The notes under the pieces are model-generated. The model saw nothing but the letters and a program-made list of their open reading frames with translations, did not search any database and had not been told where the DNA came from. Position numbers and translations under genes: made by a program. 64,000 nucleotides of DNA from contig CM060113.1 of the NCBI GenBank assembly GCA_030522415.1, forward strand, positions 5,765,467 to 5,829,466. Direction: 5' to 3'. Source of the stretch: Channallabes apus. Lineage: Eukaryota > Chordata > Actinopteri > Siluriformes > Clariidae. Shown here in pieces: positions 46,474 through 59,466 of the stretch (position 1 is its first letter; each line of letters starts with the position of its first letter).

Positions 46474-49400
46474 ACGGGTCGACCGTTCTTACAGGCGAAA
46501 ATTGTGTACGTTAAAAGTAGGGCTGAAACAATTCCTCGAGAAATTCGATTACAAAAAATGATGGAGACAAAATCTTCTGCCTCGAAGCTTTTTTTAAATT
46601 CATTTTTAAAGCTTGCGTTATGTTTTTGCGCAATTATTAGACGCAGACAGTTTATTATGACGCAGACAGTTAGCTGTGTATTGATTTGAGGGAGCGTTTC
46701 TGGTGCGGCTGCAAAATGCAGAACGGTGCGATAAAATTATCATCGAGAGAAAGAGACAGAAATTGTCAGTAAAGGCTTATACTGTATGTTATACCTGAGC
46801 TGCAGATTTAGAAACTTTTAGTTCGGAAAGTTAAGTTGCACAACTTAGTGTTTTTGTATAATTATTTATTTTAATGTGTGCCTTAGTTTTTTTTAACCTT
46901 TTTTTATTTTTTTAAGTTTTTGCATCTGAAAAAAGGTTTTAAACTTAGAATGAATGACGCTGTAATGCACTTAAATCATCTGCGTCAACTTTAATCTATT
47001 CCTAATGACAGTGTTTATTTTTGATCCAATGCTGTATGCATTTTACCCAATTACTCGATTTAATGTTTTTGTAGAACACTCGATTACTAAAATATCCGAT
47101 AGCTACAGCTCTAGTTAAAAGCCTCGTGTTAAACTTTCGACTAATTTGCGCTTGTGCGACTGTTGTAAGTGTGTGTGTGTGTGTGTGTGTGTGTAATGAG
47201 TGGGTTCGAGACGAAGTGTTTAACATGCGAGTAAATCTTTATAGTGTAACGGCATAAAAATGTGTCTCTGTTCAACCGCTTCATCTCTATTGTAAATGTG
47301 AAATAGTTTTTTTTAGATAAATCTATTAATTTGAAAATCTCTATTTTGGAGTCAGTGTGACGAAACATGAATCGCCACACAAAAGAATCACAGAATTATT
47401 TATTTATTTATTTATTTATCCCAATTCAATATTATTCTTTTAGATTTTGCTAAACAAACAGTAAGTAATTTGCTTGTTACACACAGATGGCGCTGCCAGC
47501 CATTGTGCCCTCTGCAGGATTATAGAGGAACTGCAACATTTTACCACTTAAATGCAAACATACATAAATGAAACAAAATAATAATAATTAAAGTCGATTT
47601 TGGCCTCAGTGTGGCGATACATGAATTGTATTTGACTCTATTGTAAATGTGTGTATTAATGATTTCCCTCGTGGTAAAGTTCTGCAGTTTCTCCTATTGC
47701 TTTTATGCTGTGTATTGTTTAGTTTTTTAACATTAATCCTAAACCTCACCAGCCAGAACGAGCCTCACTCGTGCTTCTCTTTAAACTAAAATGTCATCAC
47801 ATGCGTGGCTTTCTTTTATTTGCCCATTTCCTGTGTCTTTGTATCTTGGCAGCTATGAAAGATCCAGTGGCGATCGAGCGGTCCAATCTGTTGTCCATGA
47901 TGAAACTCAGTATAAAAGTCCTGATCCAGTCGTCACTCAGCCTGGGTCGGACGCTCGACTCCGAGTATCAGCCTCTGCAGCAGTTTTTTGTCGTACTCGA
48001 GCACTGCCTTAAACACGGACTCAAAGGTATAATTGAGTTTAAAAGCGTATGAGATGTCCTGTTTGTGTGATCTGTGCATGGACCGTGTGTACTTTCTCTA
48101 TCCTGTGAATGCGGTGCAGTGAAGAAGTCCTTCATCGGGCAGAACAAGTCGATCTGGGCTCCTCTGGAGCTGGTGGAGAAGCTGTGTCCCGAGTCCGCCG
48201 ACCTCGCCACCAGCGTCCGAGACATGCCTGGACTCAAGTGAGTCTCCACCTGTGTGTGTGTGTGTGTGTGTTCGGACACTTTGTTCACTACGACAGATAA
48301 TTTTTTTTGTCCACTGTTTGTGTTTCCTCACAGGACGGGTCTGGGCCGAGCTCGAGCCTGGCTGCATTTGGCTCTCATGCAGAAGACAATTGCGGATTAT
48401 ATGAAGGTCCTCATAAGCAGGAAAGACCTCCTGGGGTGAGCGGCTACAGTAAATCACAAACCCTGTTTATACCTTTCGTACGGATCGTCCTGGCTCTGTC
48501 ACGGCTCTGGAACTATCGGCACTCTTTGTAAAAATGTGTGTTCTTGGTTTTATATAAATACTGAACGCCAGGGTGATGATAATTTTGATCTGTTATAGAA
48601 ATTGAACTTGAACCCGACTGAACAAGCGGTTGTGACGTTTCAGCAGTGCTGTGTTTATCCGTGAATCGTACTGTATAAGTGTGGGAGTGTGTGGTTTGTA
48701 AAGGTCTCGTGTCGTTGTGTAAACAGGGAGATTTATGATCCAGGGGCGCTGATGTTGGAGGAGGAAGGTTCTGTGGTCGTCGGGATGCTGGTGGGGCTGA
48801 ACGTCATCGACGCCAACCTGTGTGTGAAAGGGGAGGACCTGGACTCTCAGGTGAGACACGCGACACAGATGTGAGACATACACACACATAAACACACACA
48901 CAATTGATTTGGATTCAGAGTGTGTGTTACCTTGGCGTTGCAGGTGGGTGTCATAGATTTCTCGCTGTACCTAAAGGACCCTCAGACAACTGAGACTCTT
49001 CAAGAGTGAGTAACGCCTCCTTGGATCAAAACCGCTGACCAAGCTTCTGTTTTTGAGTTTTAATAATTACTTCCTTTTCCAATCGAATATGACTAATTTG
49101 GAATTTTATTCATTTGACAACATTATTTATAGAATCAGTCATCGAGGATATTATTTAAATGTTCTGGTCCTCGGTTGTGTCGGTTGATTTGCTCTAACGC
49201 TCGTCTGTTTATTGTAACGTCTAGACGGAGCTTCAGGAACGGACCGTACGAGTCTTTCTGAAGTCTCACTCGACGTGTCCCGGTGTGGACAAGTGTCCGC
49301 TGTCTGCTACTCTAACTGAATTATCGTTTATAAAGTAATGTTAAAGTATGTAGGTTTGATTGACACCAGTGATGAGTCAGTGTACGACATCAAGCTGTTG

Positions 49401-50817
49401 TCACTTCTGACTGAAGATTTTATTAAACCCTGTATCTATTAAAAGATCAATTGTTCGATGTAATTCTGCAAATAATCATTGTTACTGGAAACAAATAAGT
49501 AAATAAAACTGTGGACGTTTCAGAAATTCAGGTTCGTTACATGGCGTAAATTTGCAGATCTGGACAATTTTTTTTACATTTTTATTTTCTTCATATCGAG
49601 CGTCTGTAAAGCTGTTTAATCGGACCGCCTTTTGCTTTGATTACAACCGTCTCATCGTGTCAATCACAACAACATTAATCTCCGTCCAGAGTCAAATTAA
49701 GTTATTCTCAAGATCTTAAGATGTTGTAGTGATGATGAGATCTGTGTAAAGAATTCTCCAGCACATCCCAGAGATCCTCAATGGGGTTACGGTCGGCACT
49801 GGAACGCATTTCTTTTTGCAATTAGTTTCACCCAGATTTTTTGTTTGTTTGTTTGTTTGTTTTTTAACAATTTTGATTTTACTAAACGTTTAAATAATCT
49901 CTGGTCAGGATGTTTCTCTGAACACATCACTAAAGATAAAGGGTCACCACTAACCTTCCGGGTTTTAATGATGCGTTTTACATTATTTGAACTCGGTGTT
50001 TAACTCAGGAGTTTCGGTAAAGGTTTCGGTAAAGGGTTTCTCCTTAGTCGTTTTCTTAGGAATCTAATCAGGCGACTCATCGTCATTCACATGAGAGTCA
50101 TAAACATGTTTTATAAAGAACTGGATGAATAATTATGATTCAGCGCATCAATGATTCACACTGTTGCCAGTTTATACTGAATCATATCAGCTATTTAAAT
50201 GTATTTACAATATGTGCACTCAGTGTGTTTACTTTGGATCGGGATGAAAACACTTTAATAATCATTAATGTAAGTAATTTGTACATTTTGGTCATACGAT
50301 GTTGTTGTGTTTTTAAATGTAGTGGATAAAGTATTGACAAAACATTAGTGGACAATCCGGTTTCCTGTATCAGTGTGTACTGGGAATGCGCTACTGTACT
50401 GGTATACTGGGAATGCGGTACTGTACTGGTATACTGGGAATGCGGTACTGTACTGGTATACTGGGAATGCGCTACTGTACTGGTATACTGGGAATGCGCT
50501 ACTGTACTGGTATACTGGGAATGCGCTACTTTCCCAGTGTTGTGATTCATGTGTGTTCGTAAGTCTTGTTATTTTTGAAAGTATAATATTTAGTTTCATT
50601 CTGTTTGGCTCCTCAGTGACTCTAAAATGACCACGATTCTGGACCAGAAGCACTATATAGAGGAGCTGAACCGGCACCTGAGCGGCACGGTGACGGACCT
50701 GCAGTCCAAGATGGACTCGCTGGAGAAAACCAACTCCAAACTCGTAGAGGAGGTCCGAGATTCACAAGTGCTCTTCCATCCTCAGAACTGATGAGTGCTC
50801 TTTTAATTATGTATAAA

Positions 50818-50859
<42 letters not shown>

Positions 50860-51079
50860 CTCACGGCAGCTACCGACAGGATCAATTCCCTGAGAGAGGA
50901 GCACGAGCAGCTCCAGCTGGAGAACACCAATATCCTCCAAACCAGCCAGAGGAAAGAAGAGGTGAGGAACAGAGCAGTGATTACAGCAGTGCATTATGGG
51001 TATTATTATAGCTAACGGTGCTGTGGAAAAGTGTCTGTTCCTTCCGGGAACTTCTTGTATCTGTAATACTTTTTCACAG

Positions 51080-51117
<38 letters not shown>

Positions 51118-52249
51118 CCTTTTCCTCCAGGTGACTCTGCAGGATAACCAGGTGGAGCTGGAGACCTACAAGCAGACCAGGCAAGGTCTGGATGAAATGT
51201 ACAACGTGGTGTGGAAGCAGTACAAGGAGGAGAAGCGCATCCGGCAGGTCAGACACACACACACATACACATACATCAGTGGTATCCGTGCTGATGTGGT
51301 GTGTGTTGCTCATGCAGGAGCTGCAGAAGGAGCTGGACCTCCAGGTGGGTCTGAAGCAGGAGATGGACGTGGCCATGAAGCTGCTGGAGAAGGACATTCA
51401 TGAGAAACAGGACACGCTGGCGGCGCTGAGACAACAGCTGGACCAGGTCAAGAATCTTAACCTGCAGATGTTCAACAAGGCACAGGTAACGACACAGTGT
51501 GTTTGTCTCCTTCAGACAGAGGTGCCGTAATTAGCTGGATCTGTACGGCGACATATTAGGATAAATCACAAGACGCGGCTATGGAGTTGTATGAAAAACG
51601 TCTCTCTGTCTCCCCCTGCTGGCTGTTAAAGGACACGGACAGCGTGGTGCAGAAGAAGGACGAGGAGGCTGTGAAACTGGAGGAGAAGATGAAGGAGATG
51701 GAAACGACGATGAAGGAACTGGAACTGAGGTGAAGCTTCACAGAAACGTGTGAATTAGCGAAGGTTTAACGTCGCAGCCTCACACTTTGTTATCCGTTCG
51801 GACGCGGCAGGTTACAGAACTCCGAGAACGGGAAGAAGAGCACGGAGGAGAGTCAGAGAGATCTGTGCTCGGAGATGAAGGCCAGAGTGGACTCTCTGCA
51901 GAAACGCCTCAGCGACCTCGACACGCTAAGGTACCGCAAGGTTTCTGTTTTAAAGATGCAGCGAAGCCAAAAAAACACGTCTCTAAAAAAATGTAATTAA
52001 CGTCCAGACTGGTGTTCCTGGGTCGTTCGCGAGCAATCAGGAGTTTGTGTTTATTTTTTATGTTACGAACGTCGCATTAAAACGTTAGCCGGGGTGTTTG
52101 TGCGTGCTCCTCAGGGCGGGGCTGGAGGCGGAGCTAAGCAGGGAGAAGGAGCAGAGGCAGAGTCTCCAGAGAGAGCTGCAGCGCGAGCAGGACAACAGCG
52201 CCGAACTCCGCACGCAGCTGCAACAACTGCAGGGCCTTCATATGGTTAG

Positions 52250-52317
<68 letters not shown>

Positions 52318-55010
52318 CTGGATTAAACTTTTAGTGAAAAGAAAAAGTTGACAGTGACTGAGTTGTCATGTGGGTCGTCATCATCAGGACGCAGACGGAG
52401 GAGGAGAGCGCGCGGCTTTAGGTGGTGATGGATGTTGAACGTCTCAGGGTTTGTTCATTACTCGCGGTTTTTAATCAGCGCTGATGAATCGTTCAGCTCA
52501 GTTACTGCCTTCTTTTTAAGCACGTTGTCATGGTTACATTCCTTAATCACTTACATCATAGCAAGAGCCCTGACCAAAAAAACTTTTTTTCCCCCCATAT
52601 ATACACTACAGTTCCAAAGTTTTAGATCACTTGCAAATTTCTTTGTTTTTGTTTAGTGATTTATTTTCTACATTCTACAACAATACTGTGGATTTCAAAA
52701 CTATAAAATAACACATATGGAATTAGGTAATTACGTAACAACAAGAAAAACCAGTTAGTTGTTATTGTAAGACACAGAGGTCGGCCTTTCTGTAATAGTT
52801 CCTGCAAGAACAGTATTGTGTCAAGTGCATTTGCAAAATCCGTCCAGCACCATAATGAAACTGTCTCTCATGAAGGCCGTCCCAGGAGGACGAGACCAAA
52901 ACGTCCCTCTGCTGCAGACGAGAAGTTCATTTAGAGTTATCAGCCTGAAAAATGAGCAATTAACAGCAGCTCAGATTAGAGGCGTTATGAAGTCTTTACA
53001 GAGCAGAAGTAGCAGAAACATCTCAATATCAACTGTTCAAAGGAGATTCATGCAGCTTTCATGTAGAAAGAAATAAACATCAGGAACCATCATGGAGTTA
53101 GAAAGTGATCTAAAACTTTTGAACTGTAGTGTATGAGGAGTTGATGCTCAGCCAATTAGAAATAAACTTTAATACTGCATCACTGCTGAATCCTCAAATC
53201 TGATTGGTCAGAAATTCATGATTGATTTTCAGCAACGTTAACGGAGATGAGCAAATCAGAGGTCCTTATTAATCAGTTACGGATAGATACTCACTCACTC
53301 GCTCGCTCACTCACTCACTCGCTCGCTTGGTTCCTTACTCGCTTTCTTCCTTCTTTGCTTACTTTCCTGCATCCTTTCTTACTTTAAATTCCAGATGTTC
53401 AGCAGTATCATAGACGGGTTCTTAGGAGTGACTTCACACTGTATATCTTGCGTGTAGTCAGTAGACACACAGGTTAATGTAAGAGCTGACCAAGAGCTGT
53501 TACTAGTCCAGTGCTAATAGCTAAAAGCTACAAGATGTATATAAAGAAAATAAATAAGTCATAAGTATAAAAGGCATGAATAAATAATACTGATAATAAA
53601 TAAAGTGATGTGCAATATTGACGTTCAGTTGTATTTATGATAAAGGTGACACCAGTGTGAGTAGTGATGGTGAAAAGATCAAAGGAAAATATTCTAATGT
53701 ATTATTATTTCTATAGTAATATTCATAGTGAGGTGATTATTTTCCCATAACAGCACATCCCGTTACTAAGGGAACCAAGTAGTGTTGGTGTGAAACGTCT
53801 CCGTCGTGTCACTGAACAGTAAATGAAATACCTTGTTTGTAACAGGAGATACTGGACCTGCGTCAGGAGAAGAAACAGCTGCAGCAGCTGTGTGAGGAGC
53901 AGGAGCAGGCGCTGCAGGAGATGGGACTTCATCTCAGCCAGTAAGACTCTCCACCTACGGTTCTGACAGGCTGGTCTGTGTAGAGTTCTTCATGTACACT
54001 GTGTTCTCGTCTTCAGGTCCAAACTGAAGATGGAGGACTTTAAGGAAGTTAATAAAGCATTAAAGGTAAGCAGCTGGGTTTACACTTAATAAGATGATGT
54101 AATGAGTGGAGGATGTGACCTCAGTGCACTGAAGACAGAATATATATGAGGATATTTATGGTGATATGAAGGAGATCCCCCTCCTGACAGAGTTATAGTA
54201 AAGTCGCGACGCCCTCTAGTGTTCGTTTCTGTCACAGCGGAGCTGAAGCGTCTCTTACTGAAGGTTCTCCGCTCTTTATCCAGCATGTTGTGGAGATGAG
54301 TGATGTCGTTCAGAAGAGCACAGAGATCATGTGACATGATCCTCCAGATCTGTATTAAATGCACGTGGCCTTTTTTTTTCCCTTTCTTTTCTTCCTTCCT
54401 TCCTTGTTTTTCTTTCCTTCCTTTCTCCTTACGTGTTTTATTTCTTTTTTTCTTCTTCCTTCCGTCTCTTCTTGATTTTTTTTCTTCTTCTTCCTTGCTT
54501 CCATCTTTTCTTTCTTACTTCTTTTCTCTTTTTTTTATTCCTTTCCTTCCTTCTTTTTTCTTCTTCCTTACTTCTTTTCTTTCTTATTCCTTTTTCCTTT
54601 TCTTCCTTCTTTTTTTCTTCTTCCTTCTTTCCTTCCTTTCTTTTCTTTCTTCCTTACTTTATGATTTACTTTTATACTTAATTCCTCATTCACTTGCATC
54701 CTTTCTTCTTGACTTTGCTCCAGATCTGTTTACTGTATTAATCTAAAGCCTGCAGTTCGAACCGTGCACACTTTCAGACCTGCAGTAATGCAGCGAGACG
54801 TAAATGCAGGTTAGTAAAACTCCTCCTCGTTTGCTTCGTGTCCGTGTTTAGGGTCAGGCCTGGCTGAAGGACGACGAGGCCACGCAGTGTAAGCAGTGCC
54901 AGAAGGAATTCTCAATCTCTCGCAGAAAAGTGAGCTTCTCCGTCTCCACATCTGTGTTCTGTATTCGGTTTCTTATCTGGATTTATTTAGCTAGTTTGTT
55001 TTTTAGCTAA

Positions 55011-55069
<59 letters not shown>

Positions 55070-55224
55070 TCTCTTCCTTTCAGCACCACTGTAGGAACTG
55101 CGGCGACATTTACTGCAACAACTGTTCCAGTAACGAGCTGGCGCTGCCGTCGTACCCCAGACCGGTGCGCGTCTGCGACGTCTGTCACGCCCTCCTGCTC
55201 CAGAGGTGCTCCAGCAGCTCCTGA
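45623..55224 (+). CDS. rufy1: RUN and FYVE domain-containing protein 1
   Basis: RUFY1 is an early-endosome tethering protein that binds PI3P and small GTPases such as Rab4. Exons: 45623-45989, 47853-48026, 48120-48237, 48334-48435, 48727-48850, 48944-49005, 50617-50752, 50860-50961, 51131-51247, 51318-51485, 51632-51729, 51811-51930, 52115-52244, 53846-53940, 54017-54065, 54852-54929, 55084-55224. All phases agree: 726 codons plus TGA, against about 708 residues in human. Exon 1 encodes a low-complexity N terminus with alanine runs and EGERRDKA repeats. Exons 2-6 form the RUN domain ([33 protein letters not shown]). Exons 7-15 are coiled coil. Exons 16-17 are the FYVE finger, with [10 protein letters not shown], the PI3P-binding RRKHHCRNCG and CDVCH. 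Adjacency to HNRNPH1 favours RUFY1 over RUFY2. Confidence 0.95.
45727..45850 (+). repeat. In-frame coding minisatellite in RUFY1 exon 1
   Basis: Four copies of a unit of about 30-33 bp (GGAGGGAGAGAGGAGGGATA, then AAGCGGCGG) encode EGERRDKA, with one to several extra alanines. The copies are nearly identical in DNA, which points to recent expansion. Confidence 0.93.
46438..46477. repeat. CA microsatellite, RUFY1 intron 1
   Basis: About 18 CA units. Similar dinucleotide tracts occur in other RUFY1 introns, at about 47170-47194, 50828-50857, 51084-51114 and 52254-52315. Confidence 0.9.
46518..47113. mobile_element. hAT-type non-autonomous element in RUFY1 intron 1
   Basis: It starts TAGGGCTGAAACAATTCCTC, ends GATAGCTACAGCTCTA, and is flanked by a perfect 8-bp duplication GTTAAAAG (46510-46517 and 47114-47121). 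There is no coding capacity. The ends share CTCGATT/ACTCGATTA-type subterminal sequence. Confidence 0.88.
49600..50110 (-). pseudogene. Tc1-like relic in RUFY1 intron 6
   Basis: On the minus strand, the stretch about 49810-49755 reads as a diverged form of the Tc1 [12 protein letters not shown] motif (plus strand: CCCAGAGATCCTCAATGGGG). The rest is heavily decayed and the ends were not found. Confidence 0.5.
50378..50531. repeat. 27-bp minisatellite, about 5.7 copies, RUFY1 intron 6
   Basis: The unit is TACTGGGAATGCG, then C or G, then TACTGTACTGGTA. The copies differ only at the C/G position. Open frames here are an artefact of the 27-bp (multiple of three) period. Confidence 0.95.
52604..53131 (+). 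mobile_element. Tc1-derived non-autonomous element, copy 3 (most complete), RUFY1 intron 13
   Basis: Terminal repeats CACTACAGTTCCAAAGTTTT and AAACTTTTGAACTGTAGTG are flanked by TA. A remnant of the transposase helix-turn-helix is readable at about 52930-53060 ([31 protein letters not shown]). The catalytic domain is absent. It defines the ends of the family also seen at 34566 and 43655. Confidence 0.87.
54370..54725. repeat. Long polypyrimidine tract (TTCC/TTCTT), RUFY1 intron 15
   Basis: About 350 bases are almost all T and C on the plus strand. Such tracts can form triplex DNA. Predicted proteins here (runs of Phe, Leu and Ser) are not genes. Confidence 0.85.
55015..55067. repeat. CT microsatellite before the last RUFY1 exon
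   Basis: About 25 CT units end 16 bases before the acceptor of exon 17, so they extend its polypyrimidine tract. Confidence 0.92.
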
Positions 55225-56766
55225 CGCTCCTCCACGTCTCAACAGCGAATGTGACCTTACGAGTGGCCGACTAGCAGAATAATAATAATAATAATAATAA
55301 TATGCATCGTGGTTTTTAAGGGGGTCCGAAAGGTTTTTAACCAGCACGTGTTGGAGGAAATGGATGAAAAAAAAAGTCATATGCAAAGTTTTGTAATTTC
55401 TTCTGCAGGGAGAATTTTGTAAGAAGATTAACACAGTGAAATGTGATGTATAATCAAACTAATGGTGATAATGATTGTTTTTTCTCTCTCTAGCCTTTAA
55501 TCTCCATTTTAAGGAGAGAAAAAACTAACGACTCAAAAATAAAACACTTTTTTTGTAATCTTTTGAAAACCTGCAAAAGGAAAAGGTCCAAGATTTTTTT
55601 TTCCTTTTTTTTTCTTTTCAATCACGTCAATCATTTTCTACATGTGATTATAGGGAATAAGAATAAAGTGCTTTTCTTAAAGCCGTGTTGTTTGAGATTG
55701 CACATGCAGGCAGTTGGTTCCAATATATCGTTATGAATAAAACAATCTATAAAACAGTTTCTTAGGCTGGGTCGTATTTAAACAGAAGCACATGAGCTAC
55801 AAGTGATGAGAAACATCTGGTGCAGGAGAAATTGATAAAGACAACAGACACTGGGTCGTACTTATCAAACTGAGTAACGCGCAAATTATTATATTCATAA
55901 ATCCGTACAGTATATGGTCTGGTCAAGTCAATACAAACTGCTGTATAAACAGAAATTATTAGTCATATATATTATTAAATATTTTTAACTGGTGTAGAAA
56001 TAAGTCAGAATTAAAGATGGGGAATAAAATCGATTGTTATAAATCGTGATTCTTTTGTGTTGTGATTTACGTATCGACTCCAAAAGTGATTGATTTTTTT
56101 TTTACTAGTTTATAATAGAGATGATCCGCTCGAGCCGCCAGTGAACAGGATTGTCTGACTGATTGTTCAGTTTGATGCAACAGAGACGCATTTTTATGGC
56201 GCTACATTATCAAAAATCACACGCGTTAAAACCCTCTGATCTGCCTCTTTCTCCAAACTGTGAGCGAATTTAATCTCAAACCCGCTCATTACACACACTT
56301 ACACAAAAAAAAAAAACAGGTTAAGTTTTGAGACTTCGGCGAATCCTACAGGTGGAGAACAACTATTTTCATCGCGTCTGATACGAGTGAATTATTTGCT
56401 AAGTTTGTTTAGAAATAATTATGGATGATGATATGACGGAGACACGCGCTGCTGAGTAACAACACAGCTTTATGTTTAATTTAATTCATAGTTAAATGTT
56501 AAACTCTTGTATTTGAAGTCAGTTTGTATTGTTTAAATGCTGCGTTTGGTTTTTAAGTGAGAAAACTGTTATAAGGAACAGGTTACATTTAATTGCTTAT
56601 TAAACTTTTTATGAAGGAGTAAAATTGTTACAAAACTGAAGAAAATGTCGTATGTCAGATTCCCGTCCTTTTCTAAGAAACTCCTTGTTTTATAGTCCGG
56701 GTGGATTATAAATACGTTTTCTCAGCATTGTGAATCGTTTCATTGTTTTGCAAAATGTGTGTTTTA
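55225..56766. other. RUFY1 3' UTR and intergenic DNA
   Basis: 55225-55680 probably holds the RUFY1 3' untranslated region. An AATAAA lies at about 55660 (AAGAATAAAGTG) and another at about 55736-55741. An AAT microsatellite lies at about 55278-55301. I see no gene in 55700-56766. Confidence 0.5.
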
Positions 56767-56984
56767 CAGTGGTGTGAAAAACTATTTGCCCCCCTCCTGA
56801 TTTCTTATTCTTTTGCATGTTTGTCACACAAAATGTTTCTGATCATCAAACACATTTAACTATTAGTCAAAGATAACACAAGTAAACACAAAATGCAGTT
56901 TTTAAATGAGGGGTTTTATTATTTAGGGAGAAAAAAAATCCAAACCTACATGGCCCTGTGTGAAAAAGTAATTGCCCCCTGAAC

Positions 56985-58008
56985 CTAATAACTGGTTGGG
57001 CCACCCTTAGCAGCAATAACTGCAATCAAGCGTTTGCGATAACTTGCAACGAGTCTTTTACAGCGCTCTGGAGGAATTTTGGCCCACTCATCTTTGCAGA
57101 ATTGTTGTAATTCAGCTTTATTTGAGGGTTTTCTAGCATGAACCGCCTTTTTAAGGTCATGCCACAACATCTCAATAGGATTCAGGTCAGGACTTTGACT
57201 AGGCCACTCCAAAGTCTTCATTTTGTTTTTCTTCAGCCATTCAGAGGTGGATTTGCTTGTGTGTTTTGGGTCATTGTCCTGCTGCAGCACCCAAGATCGC
57301 TTCAGCTTGAGTTGACGAACAGATGGCCGGACATTCTCCTTCAGGATTTTTTGGTAGACAGTAGAATTCATGGTTCCATCTATCACAGCAAGCCTTCCAG
57401 GTCCTGAAGCAGCAAAACAACCCCAGACCATCACACTACCACCACCATATTTTACTGTTGGTATGATGTTCTTTTTCTGAAATGCTGTGTTACTTTTACG
57501 CCAGATGTAACGGGACACGCACCTTCCAAAAAGTTCAACTTTTGTCTCGTCGGTCCACAAGGTATTTTCCCAAAAGTCTTGGCAATCATTGAGATGTTTT
57601 TTTAGCAAAATTGAGACGAGCCTTAATGTTCTTTTTGCTTAAAAGTGGTTTGCGCCTTGGAAATCTGCCATGCAGGCCGTTTTTGCCCAGTCTCTTTCTT
57701 ATGGTGGAGTCGTGAACACTGACCTTAATTGAGGCAAGTGAGGCCTGCAGTTCTTTAGATGTTGTCCTGGGGTCTTTTGTGGCCTCTCGGATGAGTCGTC
57801 TCTGCGCTCTTGGGGTAATTTTGGTCGGCCGGCCACTCCTGGGAAGGTTCACCACTGTTCCATGTTTTTGCCATTTGTGGATAATGGCTCTCACTGTGGT
57901 TCGCTGGAGTCCCAAAGCTTTAGAAATGGCTTTATAACCTTTACCAGACTGATAGATCTCAATTACTTTTGTTCTCATTTGTTCCTGAATTTCTTTGGAT
58001 CTTGGCAT
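56985..58008 (-). pseudogene. Tc1-like transposase with one frameshift
   Basis: 58008-57586 encodes the helix-turn-helix half (MPRSKEIQEQ, GRPTKITPR, GKNGLHGRFPRRKPL). 57608-56985 encodes the DDE half ([39 protein letters not shown]) to the end AAKGGPTSY. The break is in a run of eight T near 57597-57604, where the copy at 10320 has six A on its sense strand. Apart from that slippage the sequence is intact, and its C terminus reads correctly where the other copy is out of frame. Confidence 0.92.
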
Positions 58009-58293
58009 GATGTCTAGCTTTTGAGGTGCTTTTGGTCTACTTCTCTGTGTCAGGTAGCTCCTATTTAAGTGATTTCTTGATTGAAACAGGTGTGGCAGTA
58101 ATCAGGCCTGGGGGTGACTACAGAAACTGAACTCAGGTGTGATAAACCACAGTTAAGTTATTTTTTAACAAGGGGGGCAATCACTTTTTCACACAGGGCC
58201 ATGTAGATTTGGAGTTTTTCTTCTCCCTTAATAACGTAAACCTTCATTTAAAAACTGCATTTTGTGTTCAATTATGTTATCTTTGACTAATAG

Positions 58294-59466
58294 CAGAGGT
58301 GGAAAGTAACGAATGACATTTACTCGCGTTACTGTAATTGAGTAGCTTTTTTGTGTATTTCTACTTTTTAAAGTAGTTTTAAAAATCTGTAATTTTACTT
58401 TTACTTAAGTACGTTTTGTTTGAAGTATTGTAATTCGCTACATTTTAAATCATATTCGCTACTGAGTAAAAATAAATGAATGAAAATGATAAAATAATAC
58501 AAATATTATGCTTTGTATAAATGCTCCGTTGCGCCGCGTGTGTGTATCATGTCCTGGTCGCGCGCCGCTCCAGACTCCACTCCAGGTTTTCTGACATCGG
58601 CATCACCTGACCTTCCACACGGTCGCTTCCGCCCTGAGTGACGTCATCGACTAGCGCGACCATATATAAACCGGAGAGAGACGCGGGAAAGATAAAAGAG
58701 GTTGTGATTTTGGCGTTTTGATATTTGGTTGTGTATTCTGGTTTGACTTTTTGCCTCCAATTGACTTTGATTATTGCTTTGTCCCTTTGGTTTGGTTGGT
58801 TTTTGTATATATTTGTAGATAATTTCACTGTTTTGGGTTTAGGGAGTCCGGGAAGGTACCTGTATTTTTGTTTGTGTGTGTGTTTTTTTTTTGCAGGTAA
58901 TCTAGCTACTAAATATAAATACCATTTTGTTTATTATTTTGGTCTGGGTCCACCCTGAATCTGATCCTCCTCCTGGTGTGTGTGTGTGTGTGTGTGTACA
59001 AACCTCATTATTTCATCAGTTAATGATTGGATCTAGTTCTTTCTGCCATATACCACCATTTCCATACAGTTTAAAATAGAACCCTGAACCATTCTTTTGC
59101 TGTATGACCCTAGACTGGGACGTAACACCATATTTAAGTGACCACTTTGATTTTCAAGCACAAGAAAGACAACAGCTTTATTATGTAAAGGTGTTCCTTC
59201 AGTTAAAAACAACTAGTTTGAGATTTATATCTGCTCATCTTTTTTTAACTACACTAGAATGCCTCATCCCCCCCCCACCCCCGCTGTTAAAAAAAAAAAA
59301 AGTAACTCGGTAACTTTTACTCTGAGTACATTTTTTAATGAGCTACTTTTTACTTTTACTTGAGTAGATTTTTATAATTGTAACTTTACTTGTACTTAAG
59401 TAAAATTTCACTGAAGTAACAGTACTTGTACTTGAGTACAAAATTTTATTACTCTTTCCACCTCTG
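58294..59466. mobile_element. hAT-type non-autonomous element nested in the Tc1 copy
   Basis: The ends are CAGAGGTGGAAAGTAACGAA and TCTTTCCACCTCTG, with a perfect 8-bp duplication ACTAATAG at 58286-58293 and 59467-59474. Subterminal sequences on both sides carry matching ACTTTTACTT(A/G)AGTA stretches. No transposase is seen. The inner GC-rich part (about 58530-58640) does not resemble a known domain. Confidence 0.93.

Noticed and set aside
54300..54746. 148-codon frame rich in Phe, Leu and Ser
   Set aside because: It arises from a polypyrimidine tract in a RUFY1 intron, with no domain and no codon structure.
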